Assembly (NCBI GenBank): GCA_949752745.1 | Contig: OX457029.1 | Location: 12,637,539 to 12,701,538 of the forward strand | Length of the DNA stretch: 64,000 nucleotides | From: Protula sp. h YS-2021 | Lineage: Eukaryota; Annelida; Polychaeta; Sabellida; Serpulidae | Direction of reading: 5' to 3' | Shown here: positions 1 through 11,716 of the stretch, one piece after another | Position numbering within the stretch: the first letter of the stretch is position 1 | Layout of the letters: each line of letters begins with the position of its first letter | Program-made: the position numbers and the translations under genes | Notes under the pieces: generated by a model | Told to the model about the DNA's origin: nothing | Databases searched by the model: none | What the model saw: only the letters and a program-made list of their open reading frames with translations

Positions 1-484
1 CACTCTTTTTCATCCGCTGACCCACTGCGATTCTGCGAACATATCACTGTTATTACAACGCTGGAACTACGTAGGAACTAACTTTTTAAATCCATATCCT
101 ATGGATCACTCCAGAATTCAACTGTTAAATTACAAGAAATAATTATGTATTTGCGTTTGCTTTTATACAAAATCACACTATATATATAATGTTTTCATAT
201 TTTTATTACCGAATTTTAGATATGAACTATATTATTTAAATTTTATTATTATATAAAGATACCAAAAATTAAATTTTAAATATCTATGGTCATTTTTAAA
301 ATCAATACTTAAGTAATGATTTATAGCTGTTTATTCACTGCAACTATCAATACAGACATTTGCACCTATTTACGTCTTGAATTTCAATAACTCACAAGCA
401 ATATTCTAGAGAAAGTATCACTGTCAAATACCGCAATAGCAGACATCAATAACCATAAAATTAAGCTTCCTTCATCGATTTTAC

Positions 485-486
<2 letters not shown>

Positions 487-560
<74 letters not shown>
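487..560. repeat. (TA)n microsatellite
   Basis: An uninterrupted TA dinucleotide tract of about 74 bp. It is self-complementary and could extrude a cruciform. It is one of six long TA tracts, all of which lie left of 45 kb. Confidence 0.97.
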
Positions 561-563
<3 letters not shown>

Positions 564-881
564 CAAGCAAACTGTCATGTCAGGCAGTTTACAAAGTACC
601 TGAAAATTTCATGCAGTTTGCAAACTGTATGGTTCGGTTAACCACTTTGAAGACTGCCTAAAATTTTCAGATATTTTTGAATTTACTTTATTGTTTACAG
701 AAAGGCCTAATTTGGTTTTCATTGTTCACTCGCCCACGGATTTTGCTAGTTTCGATAACAACACGTATCGGCTTTACACAGAGAGACTTCTCAACATACA
801 TCTGTTTCACGATTATGTAATATGTTTAAGTTAGGGTTTTCTTAGTAAAAATATAATCCAAAAATTGAAAAACATGCAAAA

Positions 882-883
<2 letters not shown>

Positions 884-918
<35 letters not shown>
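884..918. repeat. (TAA)n microsatellite
   Basis: About 11 TAA units. On the minus strand they create a spurious poly-isoleucine open frame. The tract lies at the left margin of the interspersed repeat at about 950-1240. Confidence 0.93.
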
Positions 919-949
919 TCTGGATTCTATAATTTTCAGGAGGGTGGAT

Positions 950-1240
950 TTATAGTTCCCCATTTTTCGTATAAAAGCCATCGAAGAGAGCAAAGCCCAC
1001 GCCTTTAGTTGAAAGTCCAAGATGGCTGCCATTGTGACCTGGAAATTGGGTCAAGGTCAAAACAAAAAAAAGTGCACGTACGCTCGACTTTTGGTTATGT
1101 ATATATCAAATATCGTAGAAAAGGATTATCAGGGTAGGAGTAACAGCAAGCGATGAACGGACGGACAAACGGCTGAACAGACTTGAGGACAGACAGGCAG
1201 ATGGACGGCACCAAACCTGTAGTCCGCCTCCGGTGCTAAA
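950..1240. repeat. Interspersed repeat fragment with GACGGACAGACA-rich segment
   Basis: The stretch contains a short low-complexity block of GAC-G/A tetramers (1155-1215, ggacggacaaacgg, gaggacagacaggcag) followed by tagtccgcctccggtgc. A related CTGTCCGTCCGTCTGTCTG block occurs in the opposite sense at 10770-10798 inside another repeat. Such GACA/GTCC-rich blocks are usual inside invertebrate interspersed repeats. Element class is not determinable here. Confidence 0.4.
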
Positions 1241-1307
1241 GGTTATCTTAGCGGCTAAAACGTTCTTTCATTTCAATGAAAGTGACACGTTATTGTCTCA
1301 TGATGTG

Positions 1308-1392
1308 GTCAACATTATACAATTGTGATATGGTTGGGAGGGTGACGTGTAGTTTTGTTCACCCGAGGGGTGGAATGTTACACGAGGCGAAC
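1308..1392 (-). repeat. Interspersed repeat family D, copy 1 (inverted)
   Basis: The reverse complement of this segment closely matches 45563-45648 and 45677-45760. The shared core reads cctcgtgtaacattc, then cgggtgaacaaaact, then gtcaccctccc. Distance and orientation (44 kb apart, opposite strand) make it a dispersed repeat rather than a local duplication. Its class is unknown, and no ORF is visible. Confidence 0.75.
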
Positions 1393-1883
1393 GTTGCCAG
1401 AAAATGCTCTCTGTACCGTTCATGCATTATAAACAATGCTTTGTGCTTGTGAACTGTGTTTTTTATTTTAATTTACCATTTTATTGCGAAATTCAAAGCG
1501 ACGTTTAAAAAGAGCTTTGGATTCTTAACGATGTCGGATGTTGAACGAAACCGCACATGTTTAAGTTAAAAAGAATGTTTCTGGGTAAATATACCAATAT
1601 GTCTTATGTTCTAGAACTTGTTATTGACCAGACACGTCACTTTCAACTCCATTTGCAATAAAAAATAGGGGCTTATGGACCATGTAACAGTGAGTTTTGT
1701 TAACTAAAAGAAGCAATCTTCAAATTTTGGGTCGTTGGGTGCCCCTCTCCTGGAGGCTATGGTAAAGTATGGTGAACAGTATTTTTTAACACTGCAGTGT
1801 AACAGGCTCGAACAGTATTGCAAGACTCAGGAACAATCCATGATTTTAGTTTATGCTTGCCAGTGCGCGTACAAAGGAGGCAG

Positions 1884-1968
1884 TTTTTATTTTTTATTTA
1901 TTTATTTATTTTTTTTTTTTTTTTTTTGTTTTTTTTTTGTTTTTTTTTTTTTTGTTTTTTTTTTTTTT
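1884..1968. repeat. Poly-T tract
   Basis: Thymine-rich run with interspersed TTTA and TTTG units. It is a simple repeat and could be the A-tail of a minus-strand retroposon, but no SINE or LINE body is recognisable next to it. Confidence 0.85.
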
Positions 1969-2288
1969 GCAGTGTATATAGCGGGTAGATACATACAGTC
2001 TTCGCATCCCTTCTTTCGCTATTTAAAAACGCCTTTACTGAAACTTTGTACTTGGCGTTTCCATAACAACAGAACTACGCTACAGAATAAGTCAGAAAAG
2101 GGGTGCACAAAATTATCTAGTTCATATTAGAATGTCTTTGCAATAAAAATCATGAAATAAAATTAAAACCCCATCGGTGCTTGTACTGATCCGAAAATAA
2201 GCCCCTTAAATTCCAAGCTCGTGCTACAAGTGCTGCAGGCTGTGAGAGGGTTTTTTTTCGAAATTGTCCCCTCACTCGCGTGTGAGTG

Positions 2289-2355
<67 letters not shown>
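2289..2355. repeat. (TTA)n microsatellite
   Basis: About 22 TTA units. They give a false poly-leucine reading frame on the plus strand. Confidence 0.96.
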
Positions 2356-2359
<4 letters not shown>

Positions 2360-2992
2360 TATTATTTCTCCCCTCCCTTCCTCAGCCCCTATGTGACAGA
2401 TTTACTGGGGGATGGGGGGTGAGCGGGGAAGGGAGAGCGGAGGTGGAGAGAGAGGTTAGGGGGCTGCCAGTGAGTGAACACCTGATTGCTTATAACATGC
2501 CGCAGTTGGGCTATCGTGTACATAACATGCCGCAGATGGGGCTATTTGCACTGAGCTTCTGAACGACCACAACAGAAATTTTCTTCTGTTTTTTTTTTCT
2601 ATGAGTAGCGGTGGGAGAAAAGGCGACTTTTGCGGTGATTGATTTTTCACATCGGTAACTTCTTCTCTCTAGGAACGATCAAATACACCTGTACAAAATC
2701 GCAAACAACAAATGGAGACAATTAATAGATCACAACTTCACAGACAGCGGATAATTGCTCGATCAAGTCATGCGAGACAAACAATTAACTAGTGAATACA
2801 GCTTTAGCTAATCACTCTCCTCCCCCCCCTCTACCCCCGACCTCCCCTCCCGAGACTTCAGTTACAAACGCACTGGAAGAAAGGATTATTAATTGTTTGT
2901 GAATGCAGTGCAGCGTTAAACTAATAACACCCTTTTTATGCTCTATTCGCCAGCAATCACGGAAATAGTCTGCTTAAGTATTCACGTTTGTC

Positions 2993-3121
<129 letters not shown>

Positions 3122-3595
3122 CTTTTTAAATAAATTCTAATCTGCCTTGTCTGGACGGCCATACCTGGATTTAAGGCCTGCACAGAAGAGAGGCTATTTA
3201 ACGCTGTGATGTTTGTTTTGTGGGCATTTTTATTGCGTCGTGTGATTTAGAAACACACATCATGAAACCGTTGTCAGTCAACATGAAAGGAAAACACAAG
3301 CTTGTTTGCAGAGGCTTGCTTTGCTACATTTACTATTTGTTATGTTTTACTGAGATATTGGATTAACATAAACACTATTGCTTTTGACTTATGCATGAAT
3401 TAACATTACAGCTGTGAGAGTTTTCGAAAAAAATTTCAATGTGGATAATTTTCAAGAAGTGTTCATTAAAATAAATAAAATAAAAACCGTTTAAAAGATA
3501 AAATAAAATTAATAAATAAATGTCCTAAACGAAAAGTAAGTAATTGTCAGATTTTGAACTGAGATAATTAATAAATACTCTTTAAAGACTCAAAG

Positions 3596-3980
3596 ATGGA
3601 GCATGCAGTTGATGACGTCACGCATAGGACTATCACTTACTTTGTGAAATCTAATTTATCACGGGAAATCCTTACGATGTTAAATATATCAAATGGCAAC
3701 GGCAGCAAGCAGGGTGATGAACATCCAGACATGGATTTGAGCACGCCGTCGTACTTGACTGTCCTCGTGACGTTCTTTTACAGCGTCATTTTCGTCTTTG
3801 GCGTCATCGGCAACGTCATGGTGATCTTAGTCGTGTGGCGTAATAAAACGATGCGTAATTCCACCAATGTCTTTCTCGTCAACTTGAGCGTAGCGGATTT
3901 ATCCGTCATCCTCGTCTGTATGCCTGCAGCACTGCTGGAGTTCTACTCCCAGGATATCTGGCACCTCGGAGACGCGCTAT
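3596..3980 (+). CDS. Class A neuropeptide-type GPCR, first coding exon (N-terminus to start of TM3)
   Basis: The exon encodes 128 complete codons plus one base of a G protein-coupled receptor. An extracellular N-terminus of about 52 residues carries three N-glycosylation sequons (N20-L-S, N30-I-S, N35-G-S). TM1 spans about residues 53-79 with the GNVMVILVV motif (N73 = N1.50). Intracellular loop 1 is WRNKTMRNSTN. TM2 spans about 90-112 with LSVAD (D101 = D2.50). Extracellular loop 1 has the conserved tryptophan (IWHLGDALC), and the last codon is the start of the TM3 cysteine. The frame is closed upstream by TAA at 3572-3574; the ATG has A at -3 and G at +4. A consensus donor gtaagt follows at 3981, splitting the Cys codon after its first base (phase 1). 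Loop 1 and TM2 resemble the orexin/allatotropin and GHS-receptor-like peptide receptor group; the subtype and ligand cannot be fixed from this exon. Confidence 0.86.
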
Positions 3981-3986
3981 GTAAGT
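3981..3986 (+). other. Splice donor of the GPCR exon (GTAAGT)
   Basis: The hexamer gtaagt follows ...gacgcgctat. Reading through it gives about 14 more codons and then a stop, so splicing is required to make a seven-helix receptor. An intron in phase 1 at the TM3 cysteine is plausible for peptide GPCRs. The matching acceptor was not identified. Confidence 0.8.
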
Positions 3987-6480
3987 CGATGTATTTATTT
4001 ATTTATTGCAGATTATTGCCCATTTAACTTGCCAAATAGCCAGGTTTTTATTACAGGAGAGCCACTCGTGTACAACTTGGTTATCATGCATGTCCATAGC
4101 TTTTTCAAACAACCCCTAAACGCGCAATTCTAAGTTTGAAATAATACCCCCCCCCCCTTTTAAACCGAATTCGGAGTCTAGTTCCGAAAGACCCCCACCC
4201 CCACACACTCCAAGCTGTTTGAGAAACCCAGAGTATCCAATGAAAATGACTCTCTCCCCTTTTAATGAAAGTGCACTTCTCTTGGACCTCGTAAGGCCTC
4301 AATATTAGTCCCATAATTATGTTTTTGGACACGTATGATAATAATATGGATACCACGTGCTCCAGTCCCCCCTCCTCCCCCCCCCCCCTTGCCGTTTTGT
4401 GTGACGTCAAGCTCTTTGCAACCTTTTGGTCAAAGCTCAGATAAATTTTCCACACATGGTCTTAAGCGTTACCAATTTGACCATTTACATTTCATGGCCT
4501 ATTTACCCTCTCGAATTACTCTCTAAATATTCGGTCAACTTGCAGGAACTGCCTAAAATCGGGTAAGAGTTGAAGAAAAAAAAGACACAAAATGATGAGA
4601 ACTACACCTTCTAAGTGTCTTATTTCTTTTTTCTTCTGTCTATCATTTGGAAATTACGCTAATGCAAACTTCAACAAAGGTGTGTGTGTGTGTATGTGGG
4701 CAGGGGTAGGGGGGGGGGGTGGGGGGAGTAATTGGATAAAACTTGAAGATAATCTCAAGTGAATTCATAAAAACGAGAGATAAGGACAATAACTTACGAG
4801 AGATTTTAAAACAGCGATAGACTGATAACTAAAGAATAAAGAGCGAAGTGCCGAACGCCAGTGAACTGCTTTCACGGTGATAAGTCTTGCTGCAATTAAA
4901 AAAATACCAGACACAGGCCAAAATGTGTTTTAAAACTTCGGCTCCTTTAACTCTTCGGCTCTTCAGGGTACTACTAAATAAATCCTGGGTGGAGTTGTGC
5001 TGAGAGAGAGATGTTTTTCTCTCATTTTTTTTTCTTTTCTCCACATGGCGAAACGTTCTGTCTTTCTGGTGTTATTTTTATTTTTATCACCCCGAACCTC
5101 TATGAGGTTTCAGACGAAGTATCTGTGACCTCCGCCACCCCCCTCCCTGTCCTCCATATGCAGTCAGTTTAAAAAGTAACATGGCTTTAATGTTGTATGC
5201 GTACTTAATGGATGTAACACTGTTTGTCCACTAGACGGAATAGCTTTGAATATCTTGCTGGAAGCTACTCGATTGCCATATACTAAGATATGAATACTTG
5301 AGATACCCCTACCTCCATCCCTCTAAAAATCGTCATGACGAAACAGCTACGCACAAACTACTGCATTGCGATATATACGATAAATATTTCAGACAACCCC
5401 TCCAGCCCCACCCCCCCCCCCCCCCCCCCCACCCGCGGCTTTACGCCACTCGAAGCAATACGCAGAAAGAAGCCTCTTAAAAATAGCCATGACGAATCAA
5501 CCACTTACAGCGACGTACGAAAAATTATGCATGAAATTGTTTCGTCATTTCTACTACAGGACGTTTTTGTGAGTGAACTAAATTTACCCGCAAAGTGAGA
5601 TGCACAACGCATATGTATCACTCCTGCATGCAACTTAATCCCACTGACAACACTTCCCATTATGAAACAATGGCCTACACTTTCAATGGGGAGGGAGTCA
5701 TGGTCATTTACACGGTGCTCAAGCGCTGAGGGTTTGGGTTCCGGAGGGTAGGGCGAGCTGTGCGGTTATACCCACTTACAAAGCAAGGTGGTTTGGATTC
5801 GGCTGCATTTTGAAAATTTTCACACTCCAACTTCATGGAACCCTCCAAATAGACGATGCCATCATTTGTTTCACAGATTGACAAATTCAAAATGAACTGT
5901 ATTCCGCATAAAAAAGTTTTAAAACTATTTCCTCAGAATTTGTTCTTACGTTTGCACTGCACTTAGCCCTCGACTTATGCAAGAATTAATAAAAAATAAA
6001 TAATTCAATCTTTATTTATGAGGTGATAACAGACTTGACAACTTCTATAGAGCACTGTGTTAATTATGCGACTTAATCATTGTGTTTTTAGCCACATAAT
6101 CAATCAAATTATGTATCGATAACTGACAACATGATGACTGGCAAGTTTGACTTATTCCCCCCAATATAATGATACGATATTGTGTTATCTATATTATGAC
6201 GTTTATAAAAACAACACTTAATAAATAGTTATAAAATTAGTTATTCCCTGTGATAGCAAAACCAACACCTGCAAAAGTGGAGAGAAAAACCACGTAAACA
6301 CTTCGACAATTTTAAGAAGTTCCTGTTCATCATTTTCCATCGAGATCAAATTGTTAACGTTGTGATTTGGCTGTGTATGAAAATCCAAACATGACCCAAG
6401 GGCGGGGAGGGGGGAGAGGGTACTTCAATGGAGGTGTGACTATGGTATCTAAGGAATGTCTAGGTCACCATGTCTACACA
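3987..6480. other. Presumed GPCR intron sequence, no gene recognised
   Basis: AT-rich noncoding sequence with poly-C at 4147-4158, a GT/poly-G block at 4681-4727 and a C-run of about 24 bases at 5407-5430. No exon with receptor-like helices was recognised. The intron, if the gene continues, extends at least this far and probably much further. Confidence 0.5.
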
Positions 6481-6484
6481 ACGA

Positions 6485-7366
6485 CCCAATATGTCGCTCC
6501 CCCGACATCTGTTCAGCGTCGTTTTAGTTTTTACAGACAGCGTAATGTCAACGTTGATTTAATATTTGGTCCAGACGTCTATCCAACGTCTGATCAACGT
6601 CGCATATTTACTGGTACTCTAGAACGTTGACTTTCCTGCCGTGGGAGAAGGGGCGCTAGGGGTGGTCAAGATTTAAATGGTAAACTAAAAGCTGAATATA
6701 ACTAAGGAAAAAAGTCTATTAGTAAATAAATGATAGCAGTCTGTAATGGAATTAGAGATATATCTCGCTCTGTCATCGTCCATGATGCAAACCTCTACCC
6801 AAAACCATCGGCCTCTTTATCATTTGCTGTGGAAAGTCCGTCACAAATTTTTCGCTTGGTTGTTCAAAATCCCACGTTTCTAATTGCAGATGCCAGTTTG
6901 AATATCTATAAGCTTGCTCTTTCAGCCAAATGGCTCGAGGTCAAAGTTAAAAATATAATGCTGTGCTGACAGTTTAAGTGAAAAGCGATGTTTGTTGGAT
7001 AAGATTAAAGCACTGAGTAGGGTTCAGTTATGAGATTTTTTAATATCAGCCCTTTTGTCAGCTGTTTGACGAGGGGGGAGGGGCGGGGGAGGCGGAGGAA
7101 GTGAAGGATCGCTCTTACTTACTCCGCAGTTAAAAAGCAAGTTTTTAATTTAGAAGTGAAACATACATATCCAGAAACATTATGACTTTCCATCAGCGTG
7201 AGATAGACGTTGCAGCCTAGGTCGGATCCAATGTCTGCTCTTAGTTGTTGAGGGATGTCGAAACAACGTCTCCCTTTCGAAGTTTGGTAAACGTCGATTA
7301 TCCGAAATCTAATCAATGTTGGAATAGGTTGCAAAAAGACATTGTATAGATGTCGGGAGAGTTCCG
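6485..7366. repeat. AACGTC-rich repeat, two arms (6485-6632 and 7193-7366)
   Basis: The left arm contains cccgacatct, then acgtctatccaacgtctg and atcaacgtcg. The right arm contains atagacgttg, caacgtctcc, aaacgtcgat and agatgtcggg. The decamer cccgacatct (6501-6510) and agatgtcggg (7349-7358) are inverted relative to each other, suggesting one element of about 880 bp with AACGTC-dense ends. The same motif vocabulary recurs at 11785-12528, 14283-14330, 40211-40242 and 46055-46316. It is probably a non-autonomous DNA transposon family. Confidence 0.55.
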
Positions 7367-7531
7367 TTTTACGAAGGGAAATATCAAGCTAGATTCACCA
7401 TCTGGGCAGTGACAATCATAATGTTTTGTAATCACCCTTTGTAAAAGTTTTCCGGTCAAGCAGAATATGTGTGAGGTCAAACTCCATTCACGTTTTTCAA
7501 AAATGGGAAAAACTTTATTGTTTATGAATAA

Positions 7532-7566
7532 AGAGAGAGAGAGAGAGAGGGGGAGAGAGATAGGTG

Positions 7567-7638
<72 letters not shown>

Positions 7639-7668
7639 GAGAGGTGGAGGGAGAGACAGAAAGAGAGC
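7532..7668. repeat. (GA)n microsatellite
   Basis: A nearly pure GA tract of about 120 bp with a few GGG and AAA interruptions. The polypurine strand is a good candidate for intramolecular triplex formation. It lies 50 bp upstream of a 17-bp minisatellite. Confidence 0.95.
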
Positions 7669-7719
7669 AGCGTTTCACTCTGTTCTCTCTCTCTTCTTCT
7701 TTTTGCATCTTTGTTTCCC

Positions 7720-8122
7720 CAGATACAGGGTAACCCAACATGTAGGATGGCCTAAGGTGAAGATGACCCCAGATATGTGGTCTCAGATGTAGGGTGGTCC
7801 CAGATGCATAATGGTCTTAGATGCAGCGTGGCCCCAGATGTAGGTTGGTTCCAGATGCAGTGTGGCATCAGATGTAGGGTGGCCCCAGATACAATGGGGC
7901 CCCAGACGTAGGATGGTCCCAGATGCATGATGGCCTTAGATGCAGTGTGGCCCCAGACGTAGGGGGGGGGGCTCAAATGTAGGGTGGCGCCAAATACAGT
8001 GTGGCCCCAGATGCAGTATGGTTTCAGATGTAAGGTGGCCCCAAATGAAATGTGTCCAGAGACGTAGGGCTACCTTAGATGCCCCAGATGTAGGGTAGCC
8101 CCAGACGAGGGGTAGCCTCACG
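7720..8122. repeat. 17-bp minisatellite (agatgTagggtggcccc)
   Basis: About 23 degenerate copies of a 17-bp unit such as agatgcagcgtggcccc, agatgtaggttggttcc and agatgcagtgtggcatc. Units alternate loosely between agatgtaggg and agatgcagtg starts, which suggests an older 34-bp higher-order step. The open frames across it on the minus strand are by-products, since 17 is not a multiple of 3. Confidence 0.9.
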
Positions 8123-8263
8123 GTGCAGGATAAAGTGAGAAAACAAGTTCTCAGCGAGGAGCTCTCATATCACGTATAACACACCCAGAATAGCTGCAGA
8201 TTTTTTGCTCCAAGTATGTCGTTCAAACTGATGCTACATTTACAATGTAATTACACAAATGAA

Positions 8264-8266
<3 letters not shown>

Positions 8267-8350
<84 letters not shown>
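8267..8350. repeat. (TC)n microsatellite
   Basis: About 40 TC units with a single CA interruption. It has the opposite purine/pyrimidine polarity to the GA tract at 7532-7668, 600 bp away. Confidence 0.96.
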
Positions 8351-8353
<3 letters not shown>

Positions 8354-8734
8354 ATTTTATTCGAGATCCACAGAAAGCATTGAACTTTGAGATACATTTA
8401 ATTAAGATAAACGTAACGCCTTCTCCTTTTGTCAGCACAAGTTAAACACACAAGCTCATGTAATTAGGTCAATTAGTCATGTCACATCTATTTTTTTAAG
8501 TTTCAGATTAAACAATTCTAACCATTGTAATATCTTTGAAAAGATGTGTTGTGTTTTTAATGGTAATTCTCTAAAACCACATTCAAAGGATATTAGCTTG
8601 CAGCAGAAAGCCATGAATTCCTTACTCAAGGATCTTTCAAATGAAACTGTCTTGTCATTCTGGAAAAGAAATTGCATCTTCAGATAAAAGAGCTTCTTCA
8701 TCGCACCCCCCCTCCCCCCCCCCCCCTGGTGGGG

Positions 8735-9045
8735 AAGGGGGAGGGTGCACTTGGTATCATATGTGTCCAAAAAGATACGAGGAGAAAGAGGATAATTTTA
8801 AGGCCAGACGCTGCCAGACGCTGAGCGCCAGTTTCGTTAAAAAGGGGTAGAGGGGTTGATTTCTATTCAGTACTCCGCGTTACCTATAAAAGGCGGGGGG
8901 GAGGAGGGGTAGTTGTTTCAGAATGGTACTCCGCGTTAAGTTTAAAAAGGGGGCATCATTTCTAGCTTAGCATTCCCGGCTTAGTGGTCGTTTGAAAAAG
9001 TCATGGACACGCATGGTAGTCAGTTGGTACCTGAGTGGTCCCCCT
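8735..9045 (+). mobile_element. MITE-like family A, copy 1
   Basis: One of four copies of a sequence of about 300 bp. Shared blocks in order: cacttggtatcatatg, gtgtccaaaaa, aattttaaggccagacgc, a cgttaaaaaggg block, gtactccgcgtt (twice), and catggacacgcatggta followed by cagttggtacctgagtgg. The ends are partly inverted: in the 31.6-kb copy cgttaccatgtgtgtcc pairs with ggacacgcatggtaac. This copy lacks about 12 bp of the left end. A C/G hairpin at 8705-8746 abuts it. It has no coding capacity and is probably a non-autonomous DNA element. Confidence 0.7.
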
Positions 9046-9681
9046 GCCCCCCACCCCCCCCCCACACACACACACAGACACACACTTTTATTAGCCCTTT
9101 ATGGTCTGTCTGGTTGCATTAGCATCTCCATGGAAATTACTAAGTAAGATGTGGAAATAAAATGAATAAAACAGTGTACCAAATTATCGTGAAGTTTGTA
9201 AATAAAATGGTGCAGTTGTCTCGGCACATCCTTAAATAATAAAATCACCCATAAACCCCTCTCCTCCTCCCAAGATGAATTTGACATTTCATTTTGACGA
9301 TGTTTTTACTTTGGAGTTTTTGTTCCTGTCAAAAATAAAATGATGGAGTTTTTTTGTCAAGTTGACAGTCATATGCACATGTATCAAGATATATCATTAT
9401 TTTCCCATCAGAATACAACCTTAATCTTTTTTCTTTCTCTTTTAATGCTTAATCCAACAACGTTTGTCTCGGTTAAAAAAGGAAGCCAAAATTTATGTTA
9501 ACGACTTTCATTTGTATTTTCAGACAACTTTAGTTAAATCTTTTTAGGAAGAAGAATATTGAATATGCTATAAAATATATTCTTGATGGGCAATTCTGAG
9601 GGTGAATTAGAATCAACATTTCCGTAAATCGGGCAACAAACGCTGGTAAAGCTTGTAAATGGAACATTCTCTGAACATGCA

Positions 9682-9895
9682 CAGTAAAACCTGCCTCCAG
9701 ACAAGCATTATAATGCGGACAACTCCATATTTCGGACAAAATATTTCAGTCCCTCTTTAATGTTCCACTGTATTCTATAGTATAAGAACCCAGATCATTT
9801 AAATATCTCTCTATTTTTCTGGACAGTCGACGCACCTTTTCAGACCCAATAGCACGTTTTTCTGAATAAACAACCCGGCTAATTTGGACAAGGAA
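9682..9895 (+). mobile_element. Pogo-like CAGTAAAACC relic, left-end copy
   Basis: The segment begins cagtaaaacctgcctcc and carries the phrases gcggacaactcc and cggacaaaatatttcagtc seen in the copies at 17.2, 29.8 and 38.0 kb. No clear right terminus is visible, so this is a truncated relic. Confidence 0.5.
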
Positions 9896-10027
9896 TTGAG
9901 CGAGCTTTGACTTTCGGTTAATTACTGTAACCCAGATATTATGTCAACAAGAATAGGCGACAACAAATATGACTGCTTCTGGTTGCAAACTTTTAATCCC
10001 GAGAAAAACATAATGTCTTAAAAATGT

Positions 10028-10123
10028 GTTACATACGTGTCTGATGTTGACCATAAAGCGTTACAAGTGTGTCTGACGTTGACCATAATGCGTTACATAC
10101 TTGTCTGATGTTGGCCATAATGT
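10028..10123. repeat. 32-bp tandem repeat, 3 copies
   Basis: The unit gttacatac.tgtctgatgt plus tgaccataatgc starts at 10028, 10060 and 10092, an exact 32-bp step with a few substitutions. Confidence 0.9.
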
Positions 10124-10160
10124 CATCAGAGAATTTAACTGAAATATGTTGTCAGTAGAG

Positions 10161-10245
10161 GCAGGAAATGGTGCCAGTAGAAACGAATTTTGCCAATAGA
10201 TACGAATGGTACCAATAGAAACGAATGGTACCAATAGTAAAAACA
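10161..10245. repeat. About 19-bp tandem repeat, 4 copies
   Basis: Units such as gtaccaatagaaacgaatg repeat four times with small changes. It starts 40 bp after the unrelated 32-bp array, so two independent tandem arrays lie back to back. Confidence 0.85.
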
Positions 10246-10364
10246 TGAAATTTGGTGAAAAAGAGAATCTGTTAGAGAAGAAGCCTAGGACGCTCCCCTG
10301 CCCCCAACCCACCTCGTGTCATATTTTGGGCACCACCAATATGTGCCCAAATAAAAAATTTACA

Positions 10365-10427
10365 CAGTAAAGTATAGAGTAATCCGGACACAGTCTCGGC
10401 ATTGACTGGATTAATCAGATTTTACTG
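10365..10427. mobile_element. 63-bp palindromic CAGTAAA mini-element
   Basis: It begins cagtaaagtatagagtaatcc and ends ggattaatcagattttactg, so the two ends are imperfect inverted repeats. TA follows the right end. It has the same terminal sequence as the pogo-like relics and may be a collapsed pair of ends. Confidence 0.55.
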
Positions 10428-10714
10428 TACGCTGCTGACAATATTTGCTATTCTTTTTTTTCGTGATTTTTATTAATAATTAATAATAGTAATGATGAAT
10501 TAGATAAATAAATAGACAACAAAATAAGTTGATGAAGAGGAGCATAACAATAATTATAAATAAGATAAATAATATCCTAATAAAATTAAAGTATCCTGAT
10601 AAAAAAAAAGAGTTTCGTTATTAAGCTATTAGGGAAAAAGGTTCATTTATTACAACGACCACGACGTGAAGTTCACAAGTCACACAGCTCAGGGACCTTT
10701 TTAGGTTTTGCTTT

Positions 10715-11059
10715 GTCTTTTTAGACCCCAACCGGGCGAGCCCCGGGGGGGGGGGTCTATAGGGATTGCCCTCTGTCCGTCCGTCTGTCTGTCCGTGTGT
10801 CACACTTTGAATGCTGTTTTTGTTTCCACACAAGTTCTCCGAAACTATTTACTATAGGCATATGCAACCTTGCACAGTAAATATATATATACTGAATTTG
10901 TGCAACGTTGTAAAATTTTTAAAATCGGTAAAGCATTGCCAAAATGGCGATTTGTCAAAAATTGCCATTTTTTTTTACATAACTCTGATGTAAGACTTAG
11001 GCGGTTTCCACGCGAGTTCTCCGCAACTATTTACCCTCGGCATATGCTACCTTGCGCAG

Positions 11060-11130
<71 letters not shown>

Positions 11131-11240
11131 AAATTTTGCAACGTCGTATTACTTTTCAAATTAGTCATAACTTGCCAAAATGGCGACTTGTGTCCTTTTG
11201 GGGTCTGCGCCTTCGACGATGGCTTGTTGTTTTTAGTATA
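10715..11240 (+). repeat. Interspersed repeat with internal tandem duplication
   Basis: It starts agaccccaaccgggcgagc and ccggggggggggtctat, followed by a gtccgtccgtctgtctgtcc block. Two related copies follow. The first (about 10824-10960) has acaagttctccgaaactatt, ggcatatgcaaccttgc and ttgccaaaatggcg. The second (about 11006-11185) has cgagttctccgcaactattt, ggcatatgctaccttgc and ttgccaaaatggcg. The second copy holds a greatly expanded TA tract where the first has only tatatatata, showing microsatellite birth inside a repeat. Confidence 0.65.
11063..11129. repeat. (TA)n microsatellite
   Basis: About 33 TA units inside the second copy of the duplicated segment at 10.8-11.2 kb. The sister copy carries only about five units at the same place (10881-10891). 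Confidence 0.96.
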
Positions 11241-11716
11241 ACGTAACGACTGAGATCAGAGGGCATCAAAATGCAGTGAACTGTTGAAGCTCGTACTAAT
11301 CGAAATCTCCATGTGTGGACTTAACCTCTTTGTTCCTTTGAAGACTTGTATAAATCCAGACTATTTTCATCAATGGTTGGTTGATTAGCCAATCAGAGCG
11401 ACGCCCCGCAGTCTTGTGCGTGTAGAAAAGCAATAAAGATAATGCGAGTTAGTTATTACACGGGGTAGTGGAAATTCACCTTTTCTCCTGCTGCATTTGA
11501 TTGGAATTACATGCGCAGATTCGGGAATTTTTAAGGGAATATTTGTCTGAATTTTTAACAAAGATAAAACATGACTCAAAGTAAATCAAGACCGAAACTC
11601 TGTTCTCTTTTCAAATAGAACTGCAGAATAGATTCTGTGGATATTAATGATTACTTTTAGTCTGTTGATTTGTTGTTATCTATTTATTCTCCTGTGATAA
11701 GAACATGCCATTGATA

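Noticed and set aside
8705..8746. C/G hairpin considered as a rho-independent-like terminator
   Set aside because: Bacterial terminators are irrelevant in this genome; the hairpin is two homopolymer runs beside a MITE-like copy.
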